Part shown: positions 1 through 6,508 of the stretch, piece after piece
Position numbering within the stretch: position 1 is the first letter of the stretch
Layout: each line of letters begins with the position of its first letter
Origin: Candidatus Zixiibacteriota bacterium
Lineage (GTDB): Bacteria > Zixibacteria > MSB-5A5 > GN15 > JACZUZ01
Length of the DNA: 8,722 nt
Assembly (NCBI GenBank): GCA_022563625.1
Contig: JADFNA010000052.1
Span: 1 to 8,722 of the forward strand
Direction of reading: 5' to 3'
Program-made: the position numbers and the translations under genes
The notes under the pieces: model-generated
Told to the model about the DNA's origin: nothing
What the model saw: only the letters and a program-made list of their open reading frames with translations
Database searches by the model: none

Positions 1-213
1 AATCACTACTAAATGAGCGTCAGCAACGTTCTCAGCGCCATGAGCGCTGGTAATATTGATTCCACGTTTCTGCAAGCGCTCAGTCACTTCTGTCGGGTTG
101 TTGTCTGAACCGCTGATATGGTAACCGAGGTCGGCAAGAATTTCAGCCATACCGGACATTCCGGCGCCGCCGATTCCCACAAAATGCAGCCGTCTGTAGC
201 GGCCAAATATCAT
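1..213 (-). CDS. murC: UDP-N-acetylmuramate--L-alanine ligase (MurC), N-terminal part, cut by the window edge
   Basis: MurC joins L-alanine to UDP-MurNAc using ATP in the cytoplasm, the first step of stem-peptide assembly. Only the first 71 codons lie in the window and the frame is open to base 1. The translation begins MIFGRYRRLHFVGIGGAGMS. It has the MurC Rossmann-like glycine motif GIGGAGMSG at residues 13-21 and SGSD at 34-37, followed by a typical TERLQKRGI helix and AENV. The ATP-binding and C-terminal domains lie outside the window. I chose the ATG at 213 because it gives the usual short MurC N-terminus (MFGR-type followed by HFVGIGG) and has GGAG seven bases upstream. A second in-frame ATG at 273 overlaps the murG stop as ATGA and would add 20 residues. 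The gene is last in the visible operon, 56 bp after murG. The family assignment is very secure; the start is less certain. Confidence 0.95.
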   Translation of the reverse strand, partial: MIFGRYRRLHFVGIGGAGMSGMAEILADLGYHISGSDNNPTEVTERLQKRGINITSAHGAENVADAHLVVI

Positions 214-220
214 ATCTTTT

Positions 221-224
221 CTCC
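221..224 (-). promoter_or_regulatory. Ribosome binding site of murC
   Basis: GGAG on the minus strand with a seven-base spacer to the ATG at 213. It is one of the clearest Shine-Dalgarno sequences in the window and supports the short murC start over the in-frame ATG at 273. Confidence 0.65.
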
Positions 225-269
225 GAAATCCAACACCGGGTTTAGCCTGCGCTTTCTCCAACGGCGCTG

Positions 270-1391
270 TCATGAAAGTACGCCCTTTTCCTCTAAGAGC
301 CGAACGAGATCGGCTGCAATCACATCGGTGGCGCGGCCGGGTAATTCTTTGTTCCACAGTTCAAGCGCTTTTACCATGGTTTGACGCTCAGCGCCTGAGA
401 GGATATCGTTTGCCCGTTTGATAATCCTGGCGCCTGCAAGTTGTTCGTCCTCAATAACAATCGCAGCGCCCTTATCTTCAACTGCGCGGGCATTTTTCAT
501 CTGATGGTCTGCTGTTGCATGCGGATATGGTATCAGCAGCGCCGGCGTTAGGGAGGCTTTCAACTCGGCGACCGTTAACGCCCCGGCCCGGCTAATCGCC
601 AGATCAGCGGCGGCGTATGCTTCGGCAATCTTCTCGGTGAATGCGAACAAGCGCACATTCCCCTGGCCTCCATGTTTGCCCGCAAGTTCTTCGTATTCGA
701 GCGCTCCGGTTTGCCATAACAACTGGGCCGACTCCGGCATGTCACAAAGTCCATTGCTGATGGCGCGATTAATTGACTGCGCCCCCTGGCTGCCGCCGAG
801 CGCAAGAATGGTTTTCTTTTGGGGATCCAGATTGAACGCCGCGCAAGCAGACAGGCGGTCAACCGCGCCAATTTCAGCCCGAATCGGATTGCCGGTGGTC
901 ATGACCGGCGCTTTCTCGGGCAAATGTTTTATCGCTTCAGCGAATCCGAGGTAAACACGATCAACTTTCGCGGCCAGATGGCGTGTCGTCAATCCCGGAT
1001 AAGAGTTTTGCTCCTGCACTGCTGTCAGGATACCGCGCGCCGCTGCGCGCCGGACAATCGGTCCGGAAACATATCCGCCGGTGCCGACTACCAAATGTGG
1101 CTGGAATGAACTGAGCAGGCTGTTGCACTTAATCATGGCGCCGAGCAGTAAGAATGGGAACAGCGCGCTTTTCAAGCTCAGTTTTCGCGGCAGGCCGCGA
1201 ATATTCATAAGCTCCAGAGGATAACCCAGAGTATCGCGCTGCCGGAACTCTATTCCACGCCGCGATCCGACAAAACGAATATTGCACACTCGCGGCGCCA
1301 ATGTCTTCTCCAACGCCCGTGCAATCGCCAGCGCCGGATAGAGATGTCCGCCGGTCCCTCCGCCTGCGAATATCATTCGGACCTCACTCAT
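270..1391 (-). CDS. murG: UDP-GlcNAc:lipid I N-acetylglucosaminyltransferase (MurG)
   Basis: MurG transfers GlcNAc from UDP-GlcNAc to lipid I on the cytoplasmic face of the membrane, giving lipid II. The product is 373 residues, a normal length for this GT28 (GT-B fold) family. Visible motifs, numbered from the ATG at 1391, are: GGGTGGH (10-16, N-domain loop), GTGGYVSGP (104-112), QEQNSYPGLT (126-135), LGGSQGAQSIN (198-208), SRAGALTVAEL (267-277, donor-site loop) and PYPHATADHQMKNA (288-301). The ATG at 1391 overlaps the ftsW stop as ATGA, the classic coupled arrangement, with GGGTGG five bases upstream. A GTG at 1400 would add three residues. An ATG at 1376, with GAGG just upstream, would start directly at MIFAGGG. 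The gene ends in TGA at 272-270, and a possible alternative murC start overlaps it. Confidence 0.97.
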   Translation of the reverse strand: MSEVRMIFAGGGTGGHLYPALAIARALEKTLAPRVCNIRFVGSRRGIEFRQRDTLGYPLELMNIRGLPRKLSLKSALFPFLLLGAMIKCNSLLSSFQPHLVVGTGGYVSGPIVRRAAARGILTAVQEQNSYPGLTTRHLAAKVDRVYLGFAEAIKHLPEKAPVMTTGNPIRAEIGAVDRLSACAAFNLDPQKKTILALGGSQGAQSINRAISNGLCDMPESAQLLWQTGALEYEELAGKHGGQGNVRLFAFTEKIAEAYAAADLAISRAGALTVAELKASLTPALLIPYPHATADHQMKNARAVEDKGAAIVIEDEQLAGARIIKRANDILSGAERQTMVKALELWNKELPGRATDVIAADLVRLLEEKGVLS

Positions 1392-2485
1392 GCAGTCCAC
1401 CCGTCACGGCGGCGCGAAAGATTCAAAAGCGCTCCAATCGACAACAGCGTCACCAACAGTGACGAGCCGCCATATGACAGAAGCGGCAAAGGAAGCCCGG
1501 TGGTCGGCAACAGCGAGGTCACCACTCCGATATTTATTGCAATGTTAAAGAACAAACCGAGCGTGATACCCGAAGCCAGTAAGTATCCAAAACGGTCAGG
1601 TTGATATGACGCGATTTTCAATCCGCGATATAAGATTAGCAAGAACAATGCAAGCGCGAGTGTCAGTCCGATAAACCCAACTTCCTCACCAATCGCCGCG
1701 AACACAAAATCTGTATGCGGATAGGGCAGGAAGAAGTGTTTCTGACGGCCGTCACCCAGTCCAACTCCGCCGATTCCACCCGCTCCCAGAGTCAAGATCG
1801 CCTGTTTGACCTGATAGCTTCCTGACAACGGGTCCGAGAGCGCGGCGAGATATGTTTTGATTCTGTCAGCTTTGTAGCCAATCACAAACACAAGAAACGC
1901 TCCCGCTGTGGCCAGAGGGGCCAGGCCGGCGATCAAATGAAACAGCCGCGCCCCGGCCATGAAAAATAGCGCCAGAGCAGTCAGACCCATTGTCAGGGCG
2001 GTGCCAAGGTCAGGTTCAAGCAGAATCAACACCAGTATGGTCCCGATGATCGGCAGGTATGGTACCAGCAGCCGCCGATAATCACGCAGATCGTGATTGG
2101 CAAATGACAACGAAAACGCCAGATAGTAAACGACAGCCAGCCGGGCGAATTCTGACGGCTGAATGGTCAGCGGGCCAAAAAACAACCAGCGCTGGGACCC
2201 GTTACGTGCGGGCATGATAAACACTAGCGCCAGCGCAACGATCGCACCGAACACAATCATCGGACTGTAGGCGGATAACCACTTCAGGTCGACCCGAATT
2301 ACTATAGCAACAAGCACAGCAGACAGCGCCAGCCACATCAGTTGGCGTTTGAAAAAATATAAATGCGAGCCAAAACGCTCTTCAGCAAGCAGTGAAGAAG
2401 TAGAATACACCATGATTAGTCCGAACAGCGCCAGCGCTGCGGTCGCATACAACAATGTCCAATCTATACTGGCCTTAGTTTTCAA
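1388..2485 (-). CDS. ftsW: Septal peptidoglycan polymerase FtsW (SEDS family)
   Basis: FtsW is the polytopic membrane glycosyltransferase that polymerises lipid II at the septum with its partner PBP, here the FtsI encoded upstream. The product is 365 residues from the TTG at 2485 and has about ten hydrophobic segments. Numbered from that start, SEDS motifs are: GSQRWLFFGPLTIQPSEFAR (96-115), the long extracytoplasmic loop with YQVKQAILTLGAGGIGGVGL, FFLPYPHTDFVFAAIGEE (251-268), and PTTGLPLPLLSYGGSS (327-342). The Asp of HTDF (about residue 259) aligns with the catalytic Asp of E. coli FtsW. There is no ATG near the expected start. The TTG has AAGG nine bases upstream and overlaps the murD stop by 11 bp. 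An in-frame ATG at 2584 and a TTG at 2524 would add a very basic tail of 33 or 13 residues lying inside murD. RodA is the alternative SEDS protein, but the dcw location favours FtsW. Confidence 0.95.
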   Translation of the reverse strand: MKTKASIDWTLLYATAALALFGLIMVYSTSSLLAEERFGSHLYFFKRQLMWLALSAVLVAIVIRVDLKWLSAYSPMIVFGAIVALALVFIMPARNGSQRWLFFGPLTIQPSEFARLAVVYYLAFSLSFANHDLRDYRRLLVPYLPIIGTILVLILLEPDLGTALTMGLTALALFFMAGARLFHLIAGLAPLATAGAFLVFVIGYKADRIKTYLAALSDPLSGSYQVKQAILTLGAGGIGGVGLGDGRQKHFFLPYPHTDFVFAAIGEEVGFIGLTLALALFLLILYRGLKIASYQPDRFGYLLASGITLGLFFNIAINIGVVTSLLPTTGLPLPLLSYGGSSLLVTLLSIGALLNLSRRRDGWTA

Positions 2486-3911
2486 CCGCCCCCGCCTTAT
2501 TCTTGTGGCCCGCTTTCTTTGCAAGACTGTGCGCCGCCTCTTTGAACGCCGCTCCCCGCTCTTCAAAGTTCCGATACATATCAAAACTGGCGCAGCCCGG
2601 CGAGAGCAGAATTGTCTCTCCTGCTCCGGAGAGGTCGAGCAGCCGGGACAGGGCGTGTGTCATCGAATCCGCAAATTCCACCGGGGTAATTTTCCCCAGA
2701 GCCTCAAAAATTAGTTCCTTGCTTTCGCCCAGCGCCATTATGTGTCCGACTTTCCCGGCAACAGACTGTCCCAGAACTGCGAAGTCCTCGCCTTTTCCGC
2801 GGCCGCCGAGAATCAGTCCAACCGCGCCATCGGTCGCCTGCAGGGCGCTAATCGTCGCATCGAGGTTGGTCGCTTTGGAATCATTTATCAATCGCACACC
2901 GTCGATTTCAGTAACGAATTCAAGCCGATGTTCCACTCCGGGAAACGACAGAAGTCCGCTGCGAATAGAGTCAGGAGACACGCCAAACGCCAGCGCAGCG
3001 CTTGCCGCCGCCATTGCGTTTTCCACATTGTGAGCGCCGGGAACGCGCAGTTCAGCTCTCGCAAATAGCTTCACTTCTGTTTGCCCGAAATTTCCGAAGA
3101 TCACACCCTCCCGGAGAAACACAGCTTGCCCGCTTTCTCCGACACCGCAGGTTGAAAGCGTTTCTTTTTTTCCGAAAAACAATGTTCGCGCACGAGTTTG
3201 AATTGACCGCGCATCGAGTTCCGGGCTTTCTATATTAAGGACCAGCGTATCTTTTTCCGTTTGTGACGAAGTTATGCGCAGTTTCGTTTCCCGGTATTGT
3301 TTCATTGATCCATGTCTTTCAAGATGATCAGGCGTCACATTGGTGATCAGCGCCACATCCGGCCTAAACTGGTCTACGAATTCAAGCTGATAGCTGGAGA
3401 CTTCCACCACTGCGACCCCGTCACTCGGTATGTCCGCCGCACATCCGGAAAACGGCTGGCCGACATTGCCGCACAGGAATGTTTTGTAATTCTCCGCCCG
3501 GAGAATATAATCAATCATCGTTGCGGTTGTCGTTTTACCGTTGGACCCGGTGACTGCGATCATCCTGCCCTGATTGACCCACGAAGCAAATTCAAGTTCA
3601 GAAAACACCGGCGTTCCCTGCTGCTGTAATTTCTCTACTATGGTTGAGTCCGCTGATACTCCCGGAGAAATCACAACATAATCTGATTCCAAAATCCTGT
3701 CCGTATGCCCGCCCGTTTCGCATTCCACACCGGCGCTCTTGAGTATCTCCAGCGCAGCGCCTGCGTCTTCCGTTGATTTACTGTCACTGACAAACACTTC
3801 CGCGCCTAGACGTTTTCCCAATAGCGCTGCGGCCAGACCGGAGCGCCCCATGCCCAGCGCTCCGATTTTGCGCCCGGATATTTTCTCGAATTGTTTCTCT
3901 GATTGCTTCAT
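2475..3911 (-). CDS. murD: UDP-N-acetylmuramoyl-L-alanine--D-glutamate ligase (MurD)
   Basis: MurD adds D-glutamate to UDP-MurNAc-L-Ala with ATP in the cytoplasm. The product is 478 residues from the ATG at 3911, close to the usual 440-480. The N-terminal nucleotide-sugar domain opens with KIGALGMGRSG. The central ATPase domain has TGSNGKTT (121-128), EVSSYQLE (170-177), NVTPDHLERHG (191-201) and YRETKLRI, whose Lys (about 210) fits the carbamylated lysine. The C-terminal domain has GVEHRLEF (325-332), NDSKATN (343-349), GGRGKGEDF (369-377) and SPGCASFDMYRNFEERG (437-453). The frame is open to another ATG at 3995, but that would overlap mraY by 58 bp and add 28 residues unlike the family. The start at 3911 leaves 26 bp after mraY and places GRKIGALGMG correctly. 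I see no strong Shine-Dalgarno sequence before it. The lysine pair at 248-249 is encoded by a run of seven A. Confidence 0.96.
   Translation of the reverse strand: MKQSEKQFEKISGRKIGALGMGRSGLAAALLGKRLGAEVFVSDSKSTEDAGAALEILKSAGVECETGGHTDRILESDYVVISPGVSADSTIVEKLQQQGTPVFSELEFASWVNQGRMIAVTGSNGKTTTATMIDYILRAENYKTFLCGNVGQPFSGCAADIPSDGVAVVEVSSYQLEFVDQFRPDVALITNVTPDHLERHGSMKQYRETKLRITSSQTEKDTLVLNIESPELDARSIQTRARTLFFGKKETLSTCGVGESGQAVFLREGVIFGNFGQTEVKLFARAELRVPGAHNVENAMAAASAALAFGVSPDSIRSGLLSFPGVEHRLEFVTEIDGVRLINDSKATNLDATISALQATDGAVGLILGGRGKGEDFAVLGQSVAGKVGHIMALGESKELIFEALGKITPVEFADSMTHALSRLLDLSGAGETILLSPGCASFDMYRNFEERGAAFKEAAHSLAKKAGHKNKAGAVEN
2495..2498 (-). promoter_or_regulatory. Ribosome binding site supporting a TTG start of ftsW
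   Basis: AAGG on the minus strand, inside the 3' end of murD and nine bases before the TTG at 2485, with a GC-only spacer between them. Because ftsW has no nearby ATG or GTG, this site decides in favour of TTG. It does not rule out longer forms. Confidence 0.5.
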
Positions 3912-3937
3912 TTTGTGGGCAATTGCCAGGGTTTCCG

Positions 3938-5023
3938 TTAACGCACCTTTAATGTAGCCAGCGCCAGAAGCGCAAATAGCGCTCCAATTATCCAAAACCG
4001 CACAACGACTTTCTGCTCCGGCCAGCCGAGAAGTTCAAAGTGATGATGCAGCGGCGCCATTTTGAAAATCCGCTTACCTGTTAATTTAAACGAACCAACT
4101 TGCAGAATTACCGAGAGCGCTTCAGCGACAAACACACCGCCGAGAATCACCAGCAGCAACTCTTTTTTCAACAGCAACGCCAGGACTCCCAGGATACCGC
4201 CCAGCGCCAGCGCCCCGGTGTCACCCATAAACACTTCGGCCGGGTTGGAGTTGAACCACAGGAAACCGAGTGTCGCGCCAATCGCTGCCCCACAAAACAC
4301 TGTCAGCTCGCCGGAGCCGGCCATATACTCTACCTGCAGGTAGTCAGAATAATCCAGACGGCCAGTGATATACGCCAAACCAGCAAAGGCGAAAAAGCAA
4401 ATCCCGCACAATCCAATCGCCAGGCCATCCAGGCCGTCTGTCAGATTCACTGCATTAGATGTACCGGTAATGACAAGTATCACCAGAGGAATGTAAAACA
4501 CTCCCCAAGGTATAGTCACGTTCTTCAAAAACGGCATTTCAGTTGAACCAAAAGCGCTCCCCGATGGAGCGTCATAAATTAGTATCAGCGCAACCAGCAG
4601 CCCCAGAGTTACCTGTCCTACGAGTTTAAATCTCCCCACCAGGCCACGCGGGCGCTTTTTAACGACTTTCAAATAATCGTCCAGAAAACCGAGCGCTCCC
4701 AGCCAGACTGTCACAATGAGCGCTACGTTGACATAGAAGTTTGATAAATCAGCCCAGAGCAGAGTGGGAATCACTATTCCCATAATAATTATCAATCCGC
4801 CCATTGTTGGCGTCCCGGCTTTCGACTTGTGTGACTCTGGAAGTTCTTCGCGTATCGATTCACGGATTTGATACTTCTTGAGCAAGTTCACAAAGAACCC
4901 ACCGAAAATCAGGCATATAAAAATCGCTGTCACCGTAGCGCCCGCTGTGCGAAAGGTAATATAGCGCAGGAGATTAAAGATTGTTGCGTCTTGCGCCAGT
5001 GGATAGAGTAATTCGTAGAGCAT
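3938..5023 (-). CDS. mraY: Phospho-N-acetylmuramoyl-pentapeptide transferase (MraY)
   Basis: MraY is an integral membrane enzyme that transfers phospho-MurNAc-pentapeptide from UDP to undecaprenyl phosphate, making lipid I. It is the first membrane step and the target of muraymycin and tunicamycin-type inhibitors. The product is 361 residues, essentially identical in length to well-studied members. It shows about ten membrane segments and all signature motifs: SHKSKAGTPTMGG (64-76), LDDYLK (114-119, Mg-binding aspartates), NAVNLTDGLDGLA (190-202), FNSNPAEVFMGDTGALALGG (257-276, with the essential Asp at about 268) and PLHHHFE (324-330). The ATG at 5023 is only 9 bp after the murF stop, with no recognisable Shine-Dalgarno sequence. 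Translation probably depends on coupling to murF, which is inference. Confidence 0.98.
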   Translation of the reverse strand: MLYELLYPLAQDATIFNLLRYITFRTAGATVTAIFICLIFGGFFVNLLKKYQIRESIREELPESHKSKAGTPTMGGLIIIMGIVIPTLLWADLSNFYVNVALIVTVWLGALGFLDDYLKVVKKRPRGLVGRFKLVGQVTLGLLVALILIYDAPSGSAFGSTEMPFLKNVTIPWGVFYIPLVILVITGTSNAVNLTDGLDGLAIGLCGICFFAFAGLAYITGRLDYSDYLQVEYMAGSGELTVFCGAAIGATLGFLWFNSNPAEVFMGDTGALALGGILGVLALLLKKELLLVILGGVFVAEALSVILQVGSFKLTGKRIFKMAPLHHHFELLGWPEQKVVVRFWIIGALFALLALATLKVR

Positions 5024-5032
5024 GATTGTAGG

Positions 5033-6481
5033 TCAGTTCAACTTAAAAGCGCCGCCCTTAAGTATAGTTACCGTCTCTTCAAGTTTTATTCCCCGTGACG
5101 CTTTAAAATACACCGCATCGCCCGGACGTACGATCTTCAGCAACGCCCTCCCTGCTTCAGCGGAATTCGCGCAATGTGTCACCAAAGTTGTTTCGCCAGA
5201 GTCGCGTTCCCTGTCAAACGCGCTGGAAATATGAACCGCGTGTTCACCTACTGTCAGCAGCGCTGTCATTGCAGAATCTTTTTTCTTTTTTCCAATTTCA
5301 TGGCGTGCCAGCGCTTCACCAATCTTTTCGTGTTCCCGCTGTGTTGATTCACCCAGTTCTAACATATCTCCGAGAACGGCAATCTTGTGCGCCCCCTGCG
5401 GTAGTTCAAGCGCCAGGAATGTTTCCAGTCCTGCGCGCATTGAGGCCGGTCCGGCGTTATAATAGTCCAGGACAAGCGTCATATCGGAAACGCGTTCAAT
5501 CTCTCCCCGCCAGCCCGCACGGTCCATCCTGAAAGTTGCAAGAGATTCAATGTCTACGTCGACCTTCAAAGCCCGGCAGGAGGCAAGCGCACACATCGCG
5601 TTTTCGACCTGATGCATACCAAACAACTTCAGACATATTTTGCGCCCATCATATTCGAACGTCGGCTGGCCGTTTGAGTTGTCAATGGCAGCCCATGATG
5701 GCTTTACATCCGCATCGGAGTATATGACCCCGCTGAAAGTGACAAGAGACACACCATAATCTCTGGCCGCATTCATAAGCGCGCGATCATCGGCCGGGGC
5801 CACTGCGGCGCCGCCCGCTCTCAAGAAAGACAGAAGTTTCAGTTTCTCTTCGCGCACTTTATCCACAGACCCGAGGAATTCCAAATGCGTTGCGCTGATG
5901 TTTGTTATTACCGCGACTGTCGGTTCAAGTATTGGCGCCAGTTGGTCCATTTCTCCCGGCGTTGATATGCCTAGTTCAAAAACACCAAAGTCCACCGACC
6001 GGTCCATGCGCAACAGCGCCAGCGGCAATCCGAACAAATTATTAAAATTGCCCGGTGACGCATACGACCGTTTTTGCGCTGTTTCAAGCAAATGATGAAT
6101 CATTTCCTTAACAGTCGTCTTACCGGTGGAACCAGTGATCCCAACATATACAGCGCCCACATCGACTCGATACTTACGCGCCAGTTCTTTGAGCGCCTGT
6201 GTCGTATCCGCGACAGCAACGACCTGCGTGAATTCCGTAAACTCGGCTGCTCTGCTGGACTCGACCACAACGCCCGCGACATTTCTGGCAAATGCGTCAG
6301 GGACAAACCTGTGCCCATCGTTATTCGCCCCGCGAATCGCAAAAAACAATTCTCCTGCGCAGGCCGTTCGTGAATCAATCGACACACCATTGAACACGGC
6401 GCCCGGATTCGAATCGCCAACCAGTGTTCCGCCGATTATTTCTGTCGCTGTCTTAAGGTCCAAACTTATCACCTTGTCCAC
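5033..6481 (-). CDS. murF: UDP-N-acetylmuramoyl-tripeptide--D-alanyl-D-alanine ligase (MurF)
   Basis: MurF attaches D-Ala-D-Ala to the UDP-MurNAc-tripeptide made by MurE, completing the cytoplasmic pentapeptide. The product is 482 residues, slightly longer than the usual 450-460. Motifs are: SIDSRTACAGELFFAI near 34-49 (UDP-sugar domain), GITGSTGKTTVKEM (114-127, P-loop), GNFNNLFGLPL (144-154), ELGISTPGEM (169-178), ITNISATHLEFLG (192-204), DYYNAGPASM (339-348), VLGDMLELG (369-377) and FKASRGIKLE (459-468). The second Asn of the common YNANP motif is Gly here. The start is GTG at 6481, since a TGA lies directly upstream in frame. A GTG at 6472 (codon 4) is also possible, giving an N-terminus closer to the family's MISL form. 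No clear Shine-Dalgarno sequence is visible. The gap after murE is 27 bp. Residues 397-401 (GKKKK) are encoded by two runs of six A. Confidence 0.97.
   Translation of the reverse strand: MDKVISLDLKTATEIIGGTLVGDSNPGAVFNGVSIDSRTACAGELFFAIRGANNDGHRFVPDAFARNVAGVVVESSRAAEFTEFTQVVAVADTTQALKELARKYRVDVGAVYVGITGSTGKTTVKEMIHHLLETAQKRSYASPGNFNNLFGLPLALLRMDRSVDFGVFELGISTPGEMDQLAPILEPTVAVITNISATHLEFLGSVDKVREEKLKLLSFLRAGGAAVAPADDRALMNAARDYGVSLVTFSGVIYSDADVKPSWAAIDNSNGQPTFEYDGRKICLKLFGMHQVENAMCALASCRALKVDVDIESLATFRMDRAGWRGEIERVSDMTLVLDYYNAGPASMRAGLETFLALELPQGAHKIAVLGDMLELGESTQREHEKIGEALARHEIGKKKKDSAMTALLTVGEHAVHISSAFDRERDSGETTLVTHCANSAEAGRALLKIVRPGDAVYFKASRGIKLEETVTILKGGAFKLN
5279..5291 (-). other. Double poly-A tract with in-frame A-AAA-AAG heptamer inside murF
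   Basis: On the coding strand this reads six A, one G, six A, within codons GGA AAA AAG AAA AAA GAT (residues 397-402). Bases 5291-5285 form A AAA AAG in the phase required for -1 ribosomal slippage, the same heptamer as in E. coli dnaX. A -1 slip would run 13 further codons to TGA at 5246-5244 and give a protein of about 412 residues missing part of the C-terminal domain. The tract is seen directly; any slippage is conjecture. Confidence 0.4.
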
Positions 6482-6508
6482 TCAATTTACAATGCGCAAT
6501 TATTGATG

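Noticed and set aside
2503..3033. Long plus-strand open frame (176 codons) opposite murD
   Set aside because: It is the antisense shadow of murD, whose catalytic motifs are intact on the minus strand. The plus-strand translation has low complexity and no recognisable domain.
3912..3995. 28-residue N-terminal extension of MurD from the ATG at 3995
   Set aside because: It would overlap the conserved mraY C-terminus by 58 bp and put extra residues before the usual MurD N-terminus. The ATG at 3911 gives the normal form.
4100..4546. Plus-strand open frame (148 codons) opposite mraY
   Set aside because: It lies wholly opposite the conserved MraY coding region. The translation is Gln- and Arg-rich with no membrane or domain pattern, typical of an antisense shadow.
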